Source: CAZHGD01 sp964531735 (GTDB lineage Bacteria > Armatimonadota > UBA10988). From it: a stretch of DNA of 30,212 nucleotides. The notes below the pieces were generated by a model. The model searched no databases and was not told the DNA's origin. It worked only from the letters and a program-made list of their open reading frames with translations. A program made the position numbers and the translations under genes. This document shows positions 1 through 8,378 of this stretch, in pieces (the stretch's first letter is position 1; the number at the start of each line of letters is the position of its first letter). Location of the stretch: contig CAZHGD010000086.1 in assembly GCA_964531735.1 (NCBI GenBank), positions 1 to 30,212 of the forward strand, given 5' to 3'.

Positions 1-3000
1 GCCCGCCGGCGCGGCAGAACGCCTCCAGCTCCGCGGTCGTGACGGTGGCGTCGCCACCCACCACGGCCAGGGCCCGTCCGCTCGGCAGCTTCGTGGCCGG
101 CTGGAACCGCAGGCCCATCTGCCGCAGCAGCTTGGCGCCCGCGGCCTCGCCAACGTAGACGCAAGTGGTCGCCCGCGGCACCGGCACCGCTCGGGCGGCG
201 TAGGCGACCAGGCGCGCGGCCAGCCGCCGCGCCAGCGGGTCGGCCGCCGTGCGACCCTCCAGGTCGAGCGTACACCACAGCGCGCTGCCCGCCCCGTAGC
301 TCAGCTCCATCAACGGCGAGTAGGCCAGGTCGAACTCGCCTTCGAGCAGCGGGGTCCAGCCGCTGTGGTGCGGCTTCTCGAGCGCGGCGCTCGACACGCT
401 GCCCTGGTTGCCCCAGTGCCAGCCCAGCGGCGGATCGCTGCCTGGCGAATCGCTCAGGCCGCCCCACTCGGTCGGCACCAGCGTGCCGGCGCCGCGCCAG
501 TCGCGCAGGGCCTCGGCGTCGAGGTCGGCCAGCAGCGGGTGCGCCCGTTGACTGCTGACGGGGAAGCACCGCCGCGAGACGTGGCCGGCGACGCGGAACT
601 GCATCGCCTGTCGCAGCCAGGCCGGCGACTGCGCGAACAGGAGCAGCTTGCCGCCGGCGGCCACGTGCTGCCCGAGGGAGCCCGGCAGCGGCCCGGGCCG
701 GTCGAGCGCATGGCGGCCGACCACCAGCAGCTCACCGGCGTGCGGCCGGCCGTCCCACGGCTGGGTAACGCACGACAGCGAGCGCAGCAGCGCGGTGGTC
801 GCCCCTTCGGGGTCGAAGACATGGACCCGCGCCTGGCCCAGCGCGGTGGCCGCTGGTGCCAGCACGCGGAAGGCGAACGCGTCGGTGTGCGGCCGCTCGC
901 CGATGGTGGCGGTGAGTTCGAGGCGCCCGTCGCGGTCGTCCCCGGTCTCCGGCGCCACGAACTGCAACGGCCGAAAGCGGTTCTGCGCCGGCGGCAGTGT
1001 GCCGGTGTCCTGGCCCTGCGCCACGACGCGCTGGCCCAGCCGCGCGGTCCACGTCAGCCGGTAGGGCTGCGGGGTGCGCTGGTCGTTGATGAGCACAATC
1101 TGCTTGGCGATGGTCTCACCGGCGGCGAACAGGTGGTCCTTGGTGGTGAACGCCGGTGCGGCGCCGGCGATCCAGGCCAGCGTGGCGCTGTTGTTGTCGA
1201 TCAGCGCCTGCCCGGCGGGATGCACCTGCCAGCCGCCCTGCGGCCGCAGGTAGTGCAGGTCGGACTTGTTGACCTGGGGCAGCCAGACCCCGCGCCGGCC
1301 CGGCTGGAGCTCGAGCGGCGCGGTGGCCCCGCCTGGCTCGCGCTTCAGCTCCCAGCCATGACCCATCGACCAGGGCACCATGCCGGCGGTCAGGCCCCAG
1401 GTGCGCCAGCTCCGCCAGGTGTTGCGGATGAACAGGGCCTGCACCGCCTGGAACGCCGGAGCCAGATCCAGCTCCGGCGCATTGTGCCAGTTGCGCCAGC
1501 GCTGCGGCGACTGATAGGTCTGCTGCACGCGCTGGCGGTAGGCGTCGGTCTCCAGCCGGTAGGCGGCCTCGCCCAGGTAGATGGCGCAGAACTCGGTCAT
1601 CAGCGGCTCGCTGACCACGGCCTCACCGAAGCCGCTGCGGCCGCGCATGAACGTGGTGTGCAGCGGCGTGCCGAACTCGATGGGCAGGAACGGCTGCTCA
1701 GCGTGCTTCACGTACGCGCTCAGCCACTCCTCGCGCTCCTGAAGCGGGATCAGGTCGAGGTAGCAGTTGACGGTGTTGAGATCGCCGATGTCGGCGCCCT
1801 GGTGGGTGAACACCGGTCGGGTGGGGTCGTGGCGCTTGATGGTGGCCACGCCGTCCAGGCCGGCGCGGGCCTTGTCGTCGTGCGGGTACCAGCCGCGGCG
1901 GCCGATCACCTGGGGGTTCTGGTCCTGCGGGCGCCCGAAGAAGTTGGCCGAGGTGCCCCACATGACAATCGAGGGATGGTTGCGCAAGCGCCGAAGCTGG
2001 GCCGCCAGGCGCGGCTCCCAGCGGGCCTTGCCCGCAGGCCCAGGCCAGATGTAGCGCCACTGCGGGTCCATGATGAACCCGTTCATGCTCAGCGCCGAGC
2101 CGGTCAGCAGGAAGCCCTTGCGGTCGGCCCGCTCGGCCCACAGGTCGCGGTGATAGACTGAGCCGCGCTCGTCCTCGTTGTCCGGCCAGTGCTCGCCCAG
2201 GTTGAAGCCGGTGGCCGCGTAGGCGTCGAGCAGGTTGTCGACCGCCTCGGCGACCCAGGCGGCGTGGTTCCAGGCATCCCGGAGGCAGACGGGTCGCAGG
2301 CGGATCTCGACGCCGTTGAGCGTGAACCGGGTGCCGTCGAGGCGGAACTCGCGGAAGCCGAACTCCTGCGCTCGCTCGTCGTCCAGCCCGGCGCCGCGCG
2401 CACCGAGTACCAGCGTGTAGCGGTTCGGCTGGCCCAGATCCCACAGCCGCGGGTCGGCCCAGGGCCAGGACAGCGTCACCGTCTGCGTCGCCGCCGCCCG
2501 CACCGGCTGCTCGGCGGTGAAGGTCCTCTCGGGGTGGCCCTGCTCGTCCAGCAGCCGCGCGGTGAACGCCACCGGACCCGCCTGGGCGACTCCGGCGAGT
2601 TCGACCTGCACGGTCAGTTGCCGCTGCCGGACCGACGGCTGCACGAACAGGTCGCTGAGGTGCGCTCCGGCCGGTCGGCTGCGCAGGAAGACCTCACCGG
2701 TGAGACCGCGCGAGGCGAGCTGCGCGGGCTTCGTCCAGGTCTGATCGTTGCCGACGCCCATGTAGACGACGACGTCCTGCGGCTCCGGTGCCGCCACGAC
2801 CAGCAAGCGCACCGTGTTGACGGCGCCGGGACGCACCGCGCGCGTGAGGTCGACCTCGCCGTTGGGCCACTCGATGCGGCCGCACTCCTGGCCGTTGAGG
2901 TAGACCACCGCATCGGTGCTGACACGCCCGACGTCGAGGCTGACCGCCCTACCCCGCCAACCAGCGGGCACGGTGACGGTCTGCTCGTACCAGACACGCG

Positions 3001-3268
3001 TCACCTTGTCCAGCGGCGCGGCCGCCCACGCACCGCCGCTGCCCTTGCCGCGCGGGCCGGGCACGCCCGGTCCACCCGACCAGGAACCGGGCACCGGAAC
3101 CAGCGCCCAGGAATCGCCCGGAGCCTGGGCCGCGGGTCCGATGGCCGGCTGGTAGCGCCACCACCCGTTGAGACAGATGTCACCGCGTCGCGCGGTGGTC
3201 TCGACGGCCGCCGGTTGCGCGGCGGCCAAGCCGGCGAGCATGGTGAACAGCACGGCAACGGACCTCAC
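1..3268 (-). CDS. Secreted GH2-like glycoside hydrolase (3' end outside window)
   Basis: The minus-strand frame starting at GTG 3268 reads open for about 1089 codons and runs off the window edge, so the C-terminus is missing. AGGAGG at 3275-3280 lies 6 nt before the GTG. The first ~17 residues are a hydrophobic signal peptide, so the enzyme is exported. Residues ~85-150 resemble the GH2 sugar-binding jelly roll (WYEQTVTVP, YLNGQECG), an immunoglobulin-like sandwich follows, and ~315-640 is the TIM barrel, entered at LNGVEIRLRP. The barrel motif NHPSIVMWGTSANFF is at 430-444; GH2 enzymes usually read NHPS..MW..GNE here, so the acid/base Glu position is Asn442. The nucleophile-type motif PIEFG keeps Glu531. 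The substrate is probably a plant- or algal-type polysaccharide (inference). It is transcribed divergently from the Lon-domain gene. Family call is good; specificity and activity are unknown. Confidence 0.85.
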   Translation of the reverse strand, partial: MRSVAVLFTMLAGLAAAQPAAVETTARRGDICLNGWWRYQPAIGPAAQAPGDSWALVPVPGSWSGGPGVPGPRGKGSGGAWAAAPLDKVTRVWYEQTVTVPAGWRGRAVSLDVGRVSTDAVVYLNGQECGRIEWPNGEVDLTRAVRPGAVNTVRLLVVAAPEPQDVVVYMGVGNDQTWTKPAQLASRGLTGEVFLRSRPAGAHLSDLFVQPSVRQRQLTVQVELAGVAQAGPVAFTARLLDEQGHPERTFTAEQPVRAAATQTVTLSWPWADPRLWDLGQPNRYTLVLGARGAGLDDERAQEFGFREFRLDGTRFTLNGVEIRLRPVCLRDAWNHAAWVAEAVDNLLDAYAATGFNLGEHWPDNEDERGSVYHRDLWAERADRKGFLLTGSALSMNGFIMDPQWRYIWPGPAGKARWEPRLAAQLRRLRNHPSIVMWGTSANFFGRPQDQNPQVIGRRGWYPHDDKARAGLDGVATIKRHDPTRPVFTHQGADIGDLNTVNCYLDLIPLQEREEWLSAYVKHAEQPFLPIEFGTPLHTTFMRGRSGFGEAVVSEPLMTEFCAIYLGEAAYRLETDAYRQRVQQTYQSPQRWRNWHNAPELDLAPAFQAVQALFIRNTWRSWRTWGLTAGMVPWSMGHGWELKREPGGATAPLELQPGRRGVWLPQVNKSDLHYLRPQGGWQVHPAGQALIDNNSATLAWIAGAAPAFTTKDHLFAAGETIAKQIVLINDQRTPQPYRLTWTARLGQRVVAQGQDTGTLPPAQNRFRPLQFVAPETGDDRDGRLELTATIGERPHTDAFAFRVLAPAATALGQARVHVFDPEGATTALLRSLSCVTQPWDGRPHAGELLVVGRHALDRPGPLPGSLGQHVAAGGKLLLFAQSPAWLRQAMQFRVAGHVSRRCFPVSSQRAHPLLADLDAEALRDWRGAGTLVPTEWGGLSDSPGSDPPLGWHWGNQGSVSSAALEKPHHSGWTPLLEGEFDLAYSPLMELSYGAGSALWCTLDLEGRTAADPLARRLAARLVAYAARAVPVPRATTCVYVGEAAGAKLLRQMGLRFQPATKLPSGRALAVVGGDATVTTAELEAFCRAGG

Positions 3269-3326
3269 GGCGCACCTCCTGGTGACCGGGCGATGGTACC
3301 ACGTGGCGGCGTGGCAGTGACGCGCC

Positions 3327-3341
3327 GGCGGTTGAACCGCC
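3327..3341. promoter_or_regulatory. Palindrome overlapping the -35 of the 3379 gene
   Basis: GGCGGTTGAACCGCC is a perfect 7+1+7 inverted repeat that contains the TTGAAC hexamer at 3332-3337. It lies in the short divergent region between the GH2 gene and the Lon-domain gene, where a bound regulator could affect either. It could also be chance in GC-rich DNA. Confidence 0.35.
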
Positions 3342-3361
3342 CGCAGGCGGGGTCGTATAAT
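3332..3361 (+). promoter_or_regulatory. Sigma70-type promoter for the Lon-domain gene
   Basis: TTGAAC (3332-3337), an 18-nt spacer and a perfect TATAAT (3356-3361). The predicted transcription start is about 3368, only ~11 nt before ATG 3379, so the leader would be very short and would hold little beyond the GAGG at 3368-3371. Confidence 0.6.
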
Positions 3362-3378
3362 GGCGGTGAGGTGCCGCG

Positions 3379-4077
3379 ATGGCCAGACGCACACTGCCGG
3401 TGATCCCTCTGCAGGACGTCGTGCTGTTCCCCGGCATGCTGCTGCCACTGCACATCTTCGAGCCGCGCTATGTCGGCATGGTCAAGCACTGCCTCGGCGC
3501 CGACGAGCGGTTCGGTACGACTTTGCTGCCCACGGGCGGCGGCTCCGGGCCGTGTGACGTGGGCACGGTGGCGCTGATCGAGGAGGCCCGGCCCATTGAA
3601 GGGGGCCGCTACCTGCTGATGACCATCGGTGAGGAGCGGTTCCGCATGGTGCGAACCTGGTCGGTCGACGATCTGCTCTGGGCCGAGGTCGACACCTTCG
3701 GCGACCAGCCGGGCACGGCCGCCGGGCTGGAGGCGTTGTGCGACGACGTGCGCGAGCAGGCCACCGAGCAGGTGCGCCTGGTGGTGCAGGCGCTCGGGCG
3801 CGAGTACACGCCACCGACCTTCCCTGACTCGCCGGTGGAGCTGTCCTTCCTGCTGGCGGCCAGCCTACAGGCCGACGCCGGCGTGCGGCAGGAGTTGCTG
3901 GTGCTCACCGACACCGCCGACCGCCTGCGCCGCCTGGGCCTGCTGCTCAAGCAGCAGGTGGAGACCGTCGGCTATCGGCTGCAGATGCACGAGCAGGTGC
4001 AGAAGCTGAGCAGCGGCAACGGTCGGCTGGGCCACCATCACCTCACCCAGGACGGACTCGACAAGCTCCACGGGTAA
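3379..4077 (+). CDS. Stand-alone Lon N-terminal (LON substrate-binding) domain protein
   Basis: A 232-aa protein consisting almost entirely of the Lon N-terminal domain (PF02190 type). It begins with LPVIPLQDVVLFPGMLLPLH, followed by IFEPRY around residues 26-31, the standard opening of this domain. There is no AAA+ ATPase and no Ser-Lys protease part, so it cannot be a Lon protease itself. Such short relatives are common in bacteria and are thought to bind protein ligands; their function is poorly defined. The C-terminal third (~150-215) is helical and Leu/Gln-rich, as in the helical part of the Lon N-domain. GAGG at 3368-3371 supports ATG 3379. It is the first gene of a same-strand series that continues with an oxidoreductase after an 87-nt gap. 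Confidence 0.85.
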   Translation: MARRTLPVIPLQDVVLFPGMLLPLHIFEPRYVGMVKHCLGADERFGTTLLPTGGGSGPCDVGTVALIEEARPIEGGRYLLMTIGEERFRMVRTWSVDDLLWAEVDTFGDQPGTAAGLEALCDDVREQATEQVRLVVQALGREYTPPTFPDSPVELSFLLAASLQADAGVRQELLVLTDTADRLRRLGLLLKQQVETVGYRLQMHEQVQKLSSGNGRLGHHHLTQDGLDKLHG

Positions 4078-4164
4078 GTGGGTCGGCCGGTGCAATGCCG
4101 TCGCCGCACTGGGGTACCAACCGTTGGCGGGGTGGCGTTGGGTTGTCGTGAGGCCAAAGCCGGT

Positions 4165-5160
4165 ATGCAGACCACGGCGGTCGGTTGGGGGTTCATCGGC
4201 GCGGGTGGCGTGGCCCGGCGGCAGATGCTGCCGGCTGTGGCCGGGCATCCCGAGGTGCGCGTGGCGGCGGTGATGGTCCGCGATCCCGCCCGGGCGCAGG
4301 CGCTGGCCGAGCAGTTCGGTGCCGCGGCGGCGTACGACCAGGTGGCCGACCTGCTGGCCGATGACCGGGTCGAGGCCGTCTACATCGCCACGCCGCCGAA
4401 TGTCCACGCCGAGCTGGTCTGCGCCGCCGCCGCGGCGGGCAAGCACATTCTGCTCGAGAAGCCGATGGCCATCGCCGTGGCCGACTGCGACGCCATGATC
4501 GCGGCCACCGCGCGCGCCGGCGTGACGCTCGCCGTCTGCTTCCCCATGCGCCATACCCACACCGCGGCGCGCCTGCGTCAACTCATCGACAGCGGCCGCC
4601 TCGGACAGGTGACCTACCTGCGGGCCCAGATGACCAAATGGTACCCGTTGGCACCCGATGCCTGGCGAGCCGATCCGGTGCAGGCGGGCGGTGGCGTGCT
4701 GATGGACCTGGGCAGCCACCTGATCGACCTGGCGTGCTATCTGGCGGGAACTCCCATCGCGCTTACGGCGTCGCTCAGTCAGCGGGCGTGGGAGGCGCCC
4801 GTCGAGGACACCGCGTTGGTCCTGCTGCAACATGACACTGGGGCCAGTGCCGTACTCGAAATGAGTTTCGCGGTGAGCCCCGGCGGCAATACCATCGAAG
4901 TGGCCGGAACGCAGGGCTCGGCCAAGATTGCTACGACGCCGTACGGAAACGTGTTGCGCATTTACACGGGCCAAGAAGAGGAGGAGTGTAAACTGCCGGA
5001 GGCGAACGTCTACCAGAACGAGTTGTTGGACTTCGGACGTGCTCTACGCCAGGGACGGGCGCCGCTGACCTCGGCGGCCGACGGACGACGGAACACGGCA
5101 TGTCTCGAAGCGGCCTACACGGCCGCTCGCCACCACCGATGGGAATCGCTGTGCTGCTGA
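4165..5160 (+). CDS. Gfo/Idh/MocA family oxidoreductase
   Basis: A 331-aa NAD(P)-dependent oxidoreductase of the Gfo/Idh/MocA family, which acts on sugars, inositols and related polyols. GFIGAGGVA (9-17) is the Rossmann dinucleotide-binding turn; ATPPNVHAE (75-83) and the EKP motif (98-100, with the Lys commonly catalytic) follow. GGGVLMDLGSHLIDL near 172-186 carries the conserved GSHLID segment of the C-terminal alpha/beta domain. The frame is open upstream to GTG 4078, but homology starts just after ATG 4165 and the upstream codons look non-native, so I chose 4165; GAGG lies 12 nt upstream, a weak site. The substrate cannot be read from the sequence; the surrounding polysaccharide genes suggest a sugar. 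Confidence 0.88.
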   Translation: MQTTAVGWGFIGAGGVARRQMLPAVAGHPEVRVAAVMVRDPARAQALAEQFGAAAAYDQVADLLADDRVEAVYIATPPNVHAELVCAAAAAGKHILLEKPMAIAVADCDAMIAATARAGVTLAVCFPMRHTHTAARLRQLIDSGRLGQVTYLRAQMTKWYPLAPDAWRADPVQAGGGVLMDLGSHLIDLACYLAGTPIALTASLSQRAWEAPVEDTALVLLQHDTGASAVLEMSFAVSPGGNTIEVAGTQGSAKIATTPYGNVLRIYTGQEEEECKLPEANVYQNELLDFGRALRQGRAPLTSAADGRRNTACLEAAYTAARHHRWESLCC

Positions 5161-5218
5161 ACGTCTGGCCGATTGTGGGCGGTGTGGCCCGCTGTCTGGC
5201 CGCTAGGGACCCGGGCCC

Positions 5219-6010
5219 ATGCTGATCACGCTGTTGACGGATTTCGGTGACCAGGACGGCTTGGCCGGCGTGATGAAGGGCGTCATCGCGACCCGGGCGC
5301 CCAGCGCGCAAGTCATCGATCTGGCGCACCACGTGCCGCCGGGCGACATCCGTCACGCGGCCCACGTTCTGGCCAGCAGCGCACCGTTCTTTCCCGCGGG
5401 CTCGTGCCACGTGGTGGTGGTCGATCCGGGCGTCGGCACCGACCGGCTGGCCGTGGCGCTGGCCGTGGACGACCAGATCTACGTGGCGCCGGACAACGGT
5501 GTCCTCACCGATGTGCTTGCCGCGGCTGCCGGACGCGTCGGCGGCGTGGCGCTCACCAATCCCGCGTTTTGGCAGCATCCGGTCAGCGCCACCTTCCACG
5601 GCCGCGACGTGTTCGCGCCGGTGGCGGCCTACCTGGCCACGGGCGTACCGCTGTCCGCTCTCGGTACGGCCATCGATCCGAGCACCTTGCAGCGGCTGCC
5701 GACGCCCAAACCGACCGCGAGCGGCCAGGCCGTGGCCGGCGAGGTGGTCTACGTCGACGGCTTCGGCAACGCCATCACCAACATCGCGCGCATCCATCTG
5801 GCCAGCCTGGCCGCCGACGGCACCGGGCTGCAGGTGGTGTTCGGCGAGCGCACCTGCCCGCTGGCCACCAGCTACGGCAGCGTCGCCAACGGCGAGCCGG
5901 TCGCCTACATCGGCAGTTGCGGGCGGGTCGAGGTGGCCATCAACGGCGACCGCGCCGCTGACCGGTTCGACCTGCGAGTGGGCCACGTCGTGACGGTCTC
6001 GCCGCGGTGA
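5219..6010 (+). CDS. S-adenosyl-L-methionine hydrolase (adenosine-forming), DUF62/SAM hydroxide adenosyltransferase family
   Basis: A 263-aa cytoplasmic enzyme of the DUF62 family, which also includes fluorinase and chlorinase. Most members use water as nucleophile and split SAM into adenosine and methionine. Motifs are LLTDFGDQDG at 5-14, VVDPGVGTDR at 67-76, APDNG at 90-94, FHGRD at 126-130 and DGFGN at 180-184. The Asp-Arg-His triad described for the hydrolases fits D69, R76 and H127, so hydrolase rather than halogenase activity is expected (inference from the family). The C-terminal ~165-263 is the beta domain of the family. The stop overlaps the start of the lipoprotein gene in a GTGA arrangement, which suggests coupled translation. 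Confidence 0.92.
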   Translation: MLITLLTDFGDQDGLAGVMKGVIATRAPSAQVIDLAHHVPPGDIRHAAHVLASSAPFFPAGSCHVVVVDPGVGTDRLAVALAVDDQIYVAPDNGVLTDVLAAAAGRVGGVALTNPAFWQHPVSATFHGRDVFAPVAAYLATGVPLSALGTAIDPSTLQRLPTPKPTASGQAVAGEVVYVDGFGNAITNIARIHLASLAADGTGLQVVFGERTCPLATSYGSVANGEPVAYIGSCGRVEVAINGDRAADRFDLRVGHVVTVSPR

Positions 6011-7047
6011 GAGCCCTCGTCGTCGCGGCCGGACTCACCATGCTCCTGGCTGGTTGCCGCCCGCTGAGTCACTCCGGCCCGCGCATCCTCTGGCAGACCG
6101 CCTGCCCACAGACGATCAGCGTCGCCTGCGTGCGCACGGCGGGCCGACCCGAACGTCTGCTCGCGGTGACGCCCGATGGTCGCACTTCCTGGGTCACCCC
6201 CCAAGGCACGCAGCCTGGCCCCTCCGTCAGCGGCGGCGCGGTTCGCGTCCTGGCCGCCGATCTCGACGGCGACGGCACCGACGAGTTGGTCGTGGTCACC
6301 ACGGCGGACCAAGCGTCCTATCGGCTGGCGGCCTGCGCTCAGGACGGCGCGGTCCGCTGGACGCGAGCGCTCGACAGCCGGCCGACGGTGGTGCTGGTGG
6401 CCGACCTGACGGGCAACCAGCGCCCGCAGGTAATCGTCGGCGGCAGCGGGCGCGAGCCGTTGCTGGTCCTGGCGGGCGATGGCGCCGTGGCCTGGCAGAA
6501 GAGCGACCTGCGCCAGGTGGTGGCCGCCACCGTGCAGCGCAACCCGTCCGATGGCGAAGCCCAACTGCTGGTGACCACCGGCGATGGTCTGCTCAACCGC
6601 TACGACGCGCTGGGGCAGCAGCTCGGGCGGCAGTCGGTGAGTTACCAACAAGAGCGCGCGGCGCTGGTGCCGCGCCATCTGGCCGCCACGCCGTGGGGCC
6701 TGTGCGTCAGCGCGACCGATCGGGCCGACTCCAGTGCCCCGCACTCGTGGGCCCTGGTGGACGCCGCCGGCCGCGCGGTACTCGCCGGCGACGCCGGCCC
6801 GACCATGCCGCCCGGCCAGGTTGGCTTGCTGGCCGGCGGCTTCGGCGAGCGCGGCGCGACCGTCGTCGCGGCGGCCGATCAGCGCGGTCTGGTGCGGTGG
6901 CTCGGCGAGCGCGGCCTGCTGGCGCAGGGCCCCGGGCTCGGCTTGGAGTTCCGCGACATGGTGGCCGGTCCGCCCGATGGCACCGGCCGGCGGCCCTTGG
7001 TGGTAGCCACGCCCTGGGGCCTGACCGCCGTCGGTCTGGGCCGGTAG
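6007..7047 (+). CDS. FG-GAP/beta-propeller-type lipoprotein of unknown function
   Basis: A 346-aa predicted lipoprotein. The N-terminus has a short hydrophobic segment ending in the lipobox LLAGC, with Cys17 as the acylated residue, so the mature protein should be membrane-anchored outside the cytoplasm. VLAADLDGDGTDELVVV (81-97) is a calcium-loop motif typical of FG-GAP/VCBS repeats, and weaker repeats follow (VADLTGNQRPQVIVGG, EAQLLVTTGDGLLNRYD), consistent with a beta-propeller. GTG 6007 overlaps the stop of the SAM hydrolase gene by 4 nt. No catalytic motif is visible; it may bind a ligand or a partner protein. The next gene is convergent. Confidence 0.75.
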   Translation: MRALVVAAGLTMLLAGCRPLSHSGPRILWQTACPQTISVACVRTAGRPERLLAVTPDGRTSWVTPQGTQPGPSVSGGAVRVLAADLDGDGTDELVVVTTADQASYRLAACAQDGAVRWTRALDSRPTVVLVADLTGNQRPQVIVGGSGREPLLVLAGDGAVAWQKSDLRQVVAATVQRNPSDGEAQLLVTTGDGLLNRYDALGQQLGRQSVSYQQERAALVPRHLAATPWGLCVSATDRADSSAPHSWALVDAAGRAVLAGDAGPTMPPGQVGLLAGGFGERGATVVAAADQRGLVRWLGERGLLAQGPGLGLEFRDMVAGPPDGTGRRPLVVATPWGLTAVGLGR

Positions 7048-7216
7048 CGCCGCACCGGCGGGGCACCCGACCAAGCCCCTGGTAGCAGTGTCGAGGCCAC
7101 TCAACGGCCGGCTCAGCAAGAGCTTCGCCCTCCCGCTCGTCGGCGTGATGGGTCCGCCAGGTCGCCACGAACGACAGCCTGCGGCGCCGTGTGCTTCAGC
7201 GGCCCACGAGGCCGGA

Positions 7217-7236
7217 CCGCCCGCTCGTCCGGGCGG
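7217..7236. terminator. Possible bidirectional terminator hairpin between convergent genes
   Basis: CCGCCCG (7217-7223), a 6-nt loop and CGGGCGG (7230-7236) form a perfect 7-bp GC stem inside the 255-nt gap between the convergent genes ending at 7047 and 7303. No T-tract follows on either strand, so the terminator call is weak. I see no gene in this gap. Confidence 0.3.
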
Positions 7237-7302
7237 ACAACCGGCGGCCGCGACCCGGAGGGCGAGGTGCCGACCGAGCCGGCCGTCGCGCGGCGCCGGG
7301 AG

Positions 7303-8367
7303 CTAGGTCTCGAACCAGTTGGTGACCTTACCGACGTCGCGCTGCACGACGCCCTTGGCCAGCATCGCGTCCAGCGCGGCCTGGGCGGCTTCGCCGGCCT
7401 TCTGGCCATCTTCGCCCGAGGCCAGCGGCGGCAGCAACTGCCCTTGGGCGACGCTCTCGGCGAAGCGCCGGTAGACCAGCGTGCGCGAGTTCTCCTTGCC
7501 GCCGTGGGGCAGGTGCTCAAGCAGCGTCTGCGTGCGGCTGTAGAGCTTCAGGTCCTGGGTGTCCAGGTCCCAGGCCAGGCTGCCCTCGTCGCCGATCACC
7601 TCGTAGCGGGTGTACTCCTTGTAGGTCTGGGCCTCGAAGGCGTAGACGAAGCTCTTCTCGACCATCACGAAGATGCCGTTGTCCATCTCGCAGAGCGCCA
7701 CGCCGTGGTCCGGGTGCGGAAAACCGCGCATCGCGTAACCCATGGCGTCGACGCGGCGGTAGTCGCGGCCGGTCAGGTAGCGTGCGTAGTCGAAGCTGTG
7801 CACGCCGCAGTCGAACAGCGCGTTGCGGCCCTCGACACAGATGCCCTGCGCGCGGGCCTGGGCGGCTTCGTCGCCGATGTTCTCGCGGATCTTCGGGTTG
7901 TCCGGCGCCGCCATCAGGCCGACCAGGCGCACCATCCGCACGTGGCCCACGGCGCCGGCCTCGACCAGCGACTTGATGCGCTGCGCGAAGTCGGCGTAGC
8001 GCAACTGGAACGAGATGCAGAAGACCTTGCCGGCGCGCTGCATCGCTTCCACCATGGCGCGGCCATGGTCGGTCCGGGTGGCCAACGGCTTCTCGCAGAT
8101 GACGTGCTTGCCGGCCGCGGCGCAGGCCATGACCAGCGGGTAGTGCGCGCGGTCGGCCGCCGCAATGGCGATGGCCTCGATCGCCGGGTCCTCAATCAGG
8201 CGCTGCGTCTCGGTGGTCGCGATGGGCACGCCGTACTCGCGTCCGAGCCGCTCAGTGACAATCGGGTCGAGGTCGCCGATCCCGGCCAGCTCGATCTCCG
8301 GCATCTTGGCCAACAGGGCCAAGTGGCCGCGGCCCGCCGCGCCCAGTCCAATCAACGCCAACTTCAT
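7303..8367 (-). CDS. Gfo/Idh/MocA family oxidoreductase (second, non-identical copy)
   Basis: A 354-aa NAD(P)-dependent oxidoreductase. MKLALIGLGAAGRGHL carries the Rossmann glycine motif at 7-14, AADRAHYPL follows at 70-78 and the EKP motif is at 92-94. Residues from about 200 contain the DCGVHSFDYARYLTG segment, equivalent to the G-x-H-x-x-D helix of the family's C-terminal domain. ATG 8367 is preferred because GAGG lies 9 nt upstream; ATG 8376 is an in-frame alternative but sits directly against that GAGG. It follows the PIG-L gene by 11 nt and is almost certainly cotranscribed with it. A deacetylase plus a sugar oxidoreductase fits catabolism of an N-acetylated or modified sugar (inference). 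It differs widely from the 4165 paralogue. Confidence 0.88.
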   Translation of the reverse strand: MKLALIGLGAAGRGHLALLAKMPEIELAGIGDLDPIVTERLGREYGVPIATTETQRLIEDPAIEAIAIAAADRAHYPLVMACAAAGKHVICEKPLATRTDHGRAMVEAMQRAGKVFCISFQLRYADFAQRIKSLVEAGAVGHVRMVRLVGLMAAPDNPKIRENIGDEAAQARAQGICVEGRNALFDCGVHSFDYARYLTGRDYRRVDAMGYAMRGFPHPDHGVALCEMDNGIFVMVEKSFVYAFEAQTYKEYTRYEVIGDEGSLAWDLDTQDLKLYSRTQTLLEHLPHGGKENSRTLVYRRFAESVAQGQLLPPLASGEDGQKAGEAAQAALDAMLAKGVVQRDVGKVTNWFET

Positions 8368-8378
8368 CGTGTCCATCC

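Noticed and set aside
365..2161. Long plus-strand open frame (598 codons) antisense to the GH2-like gene
   Set aside because: It is rich in Arg, Ala, Gly and Gln without any domain; the minus frame beneath it encodes a clear GH2-like protein. GC-rich antisense frames stay open by chance.
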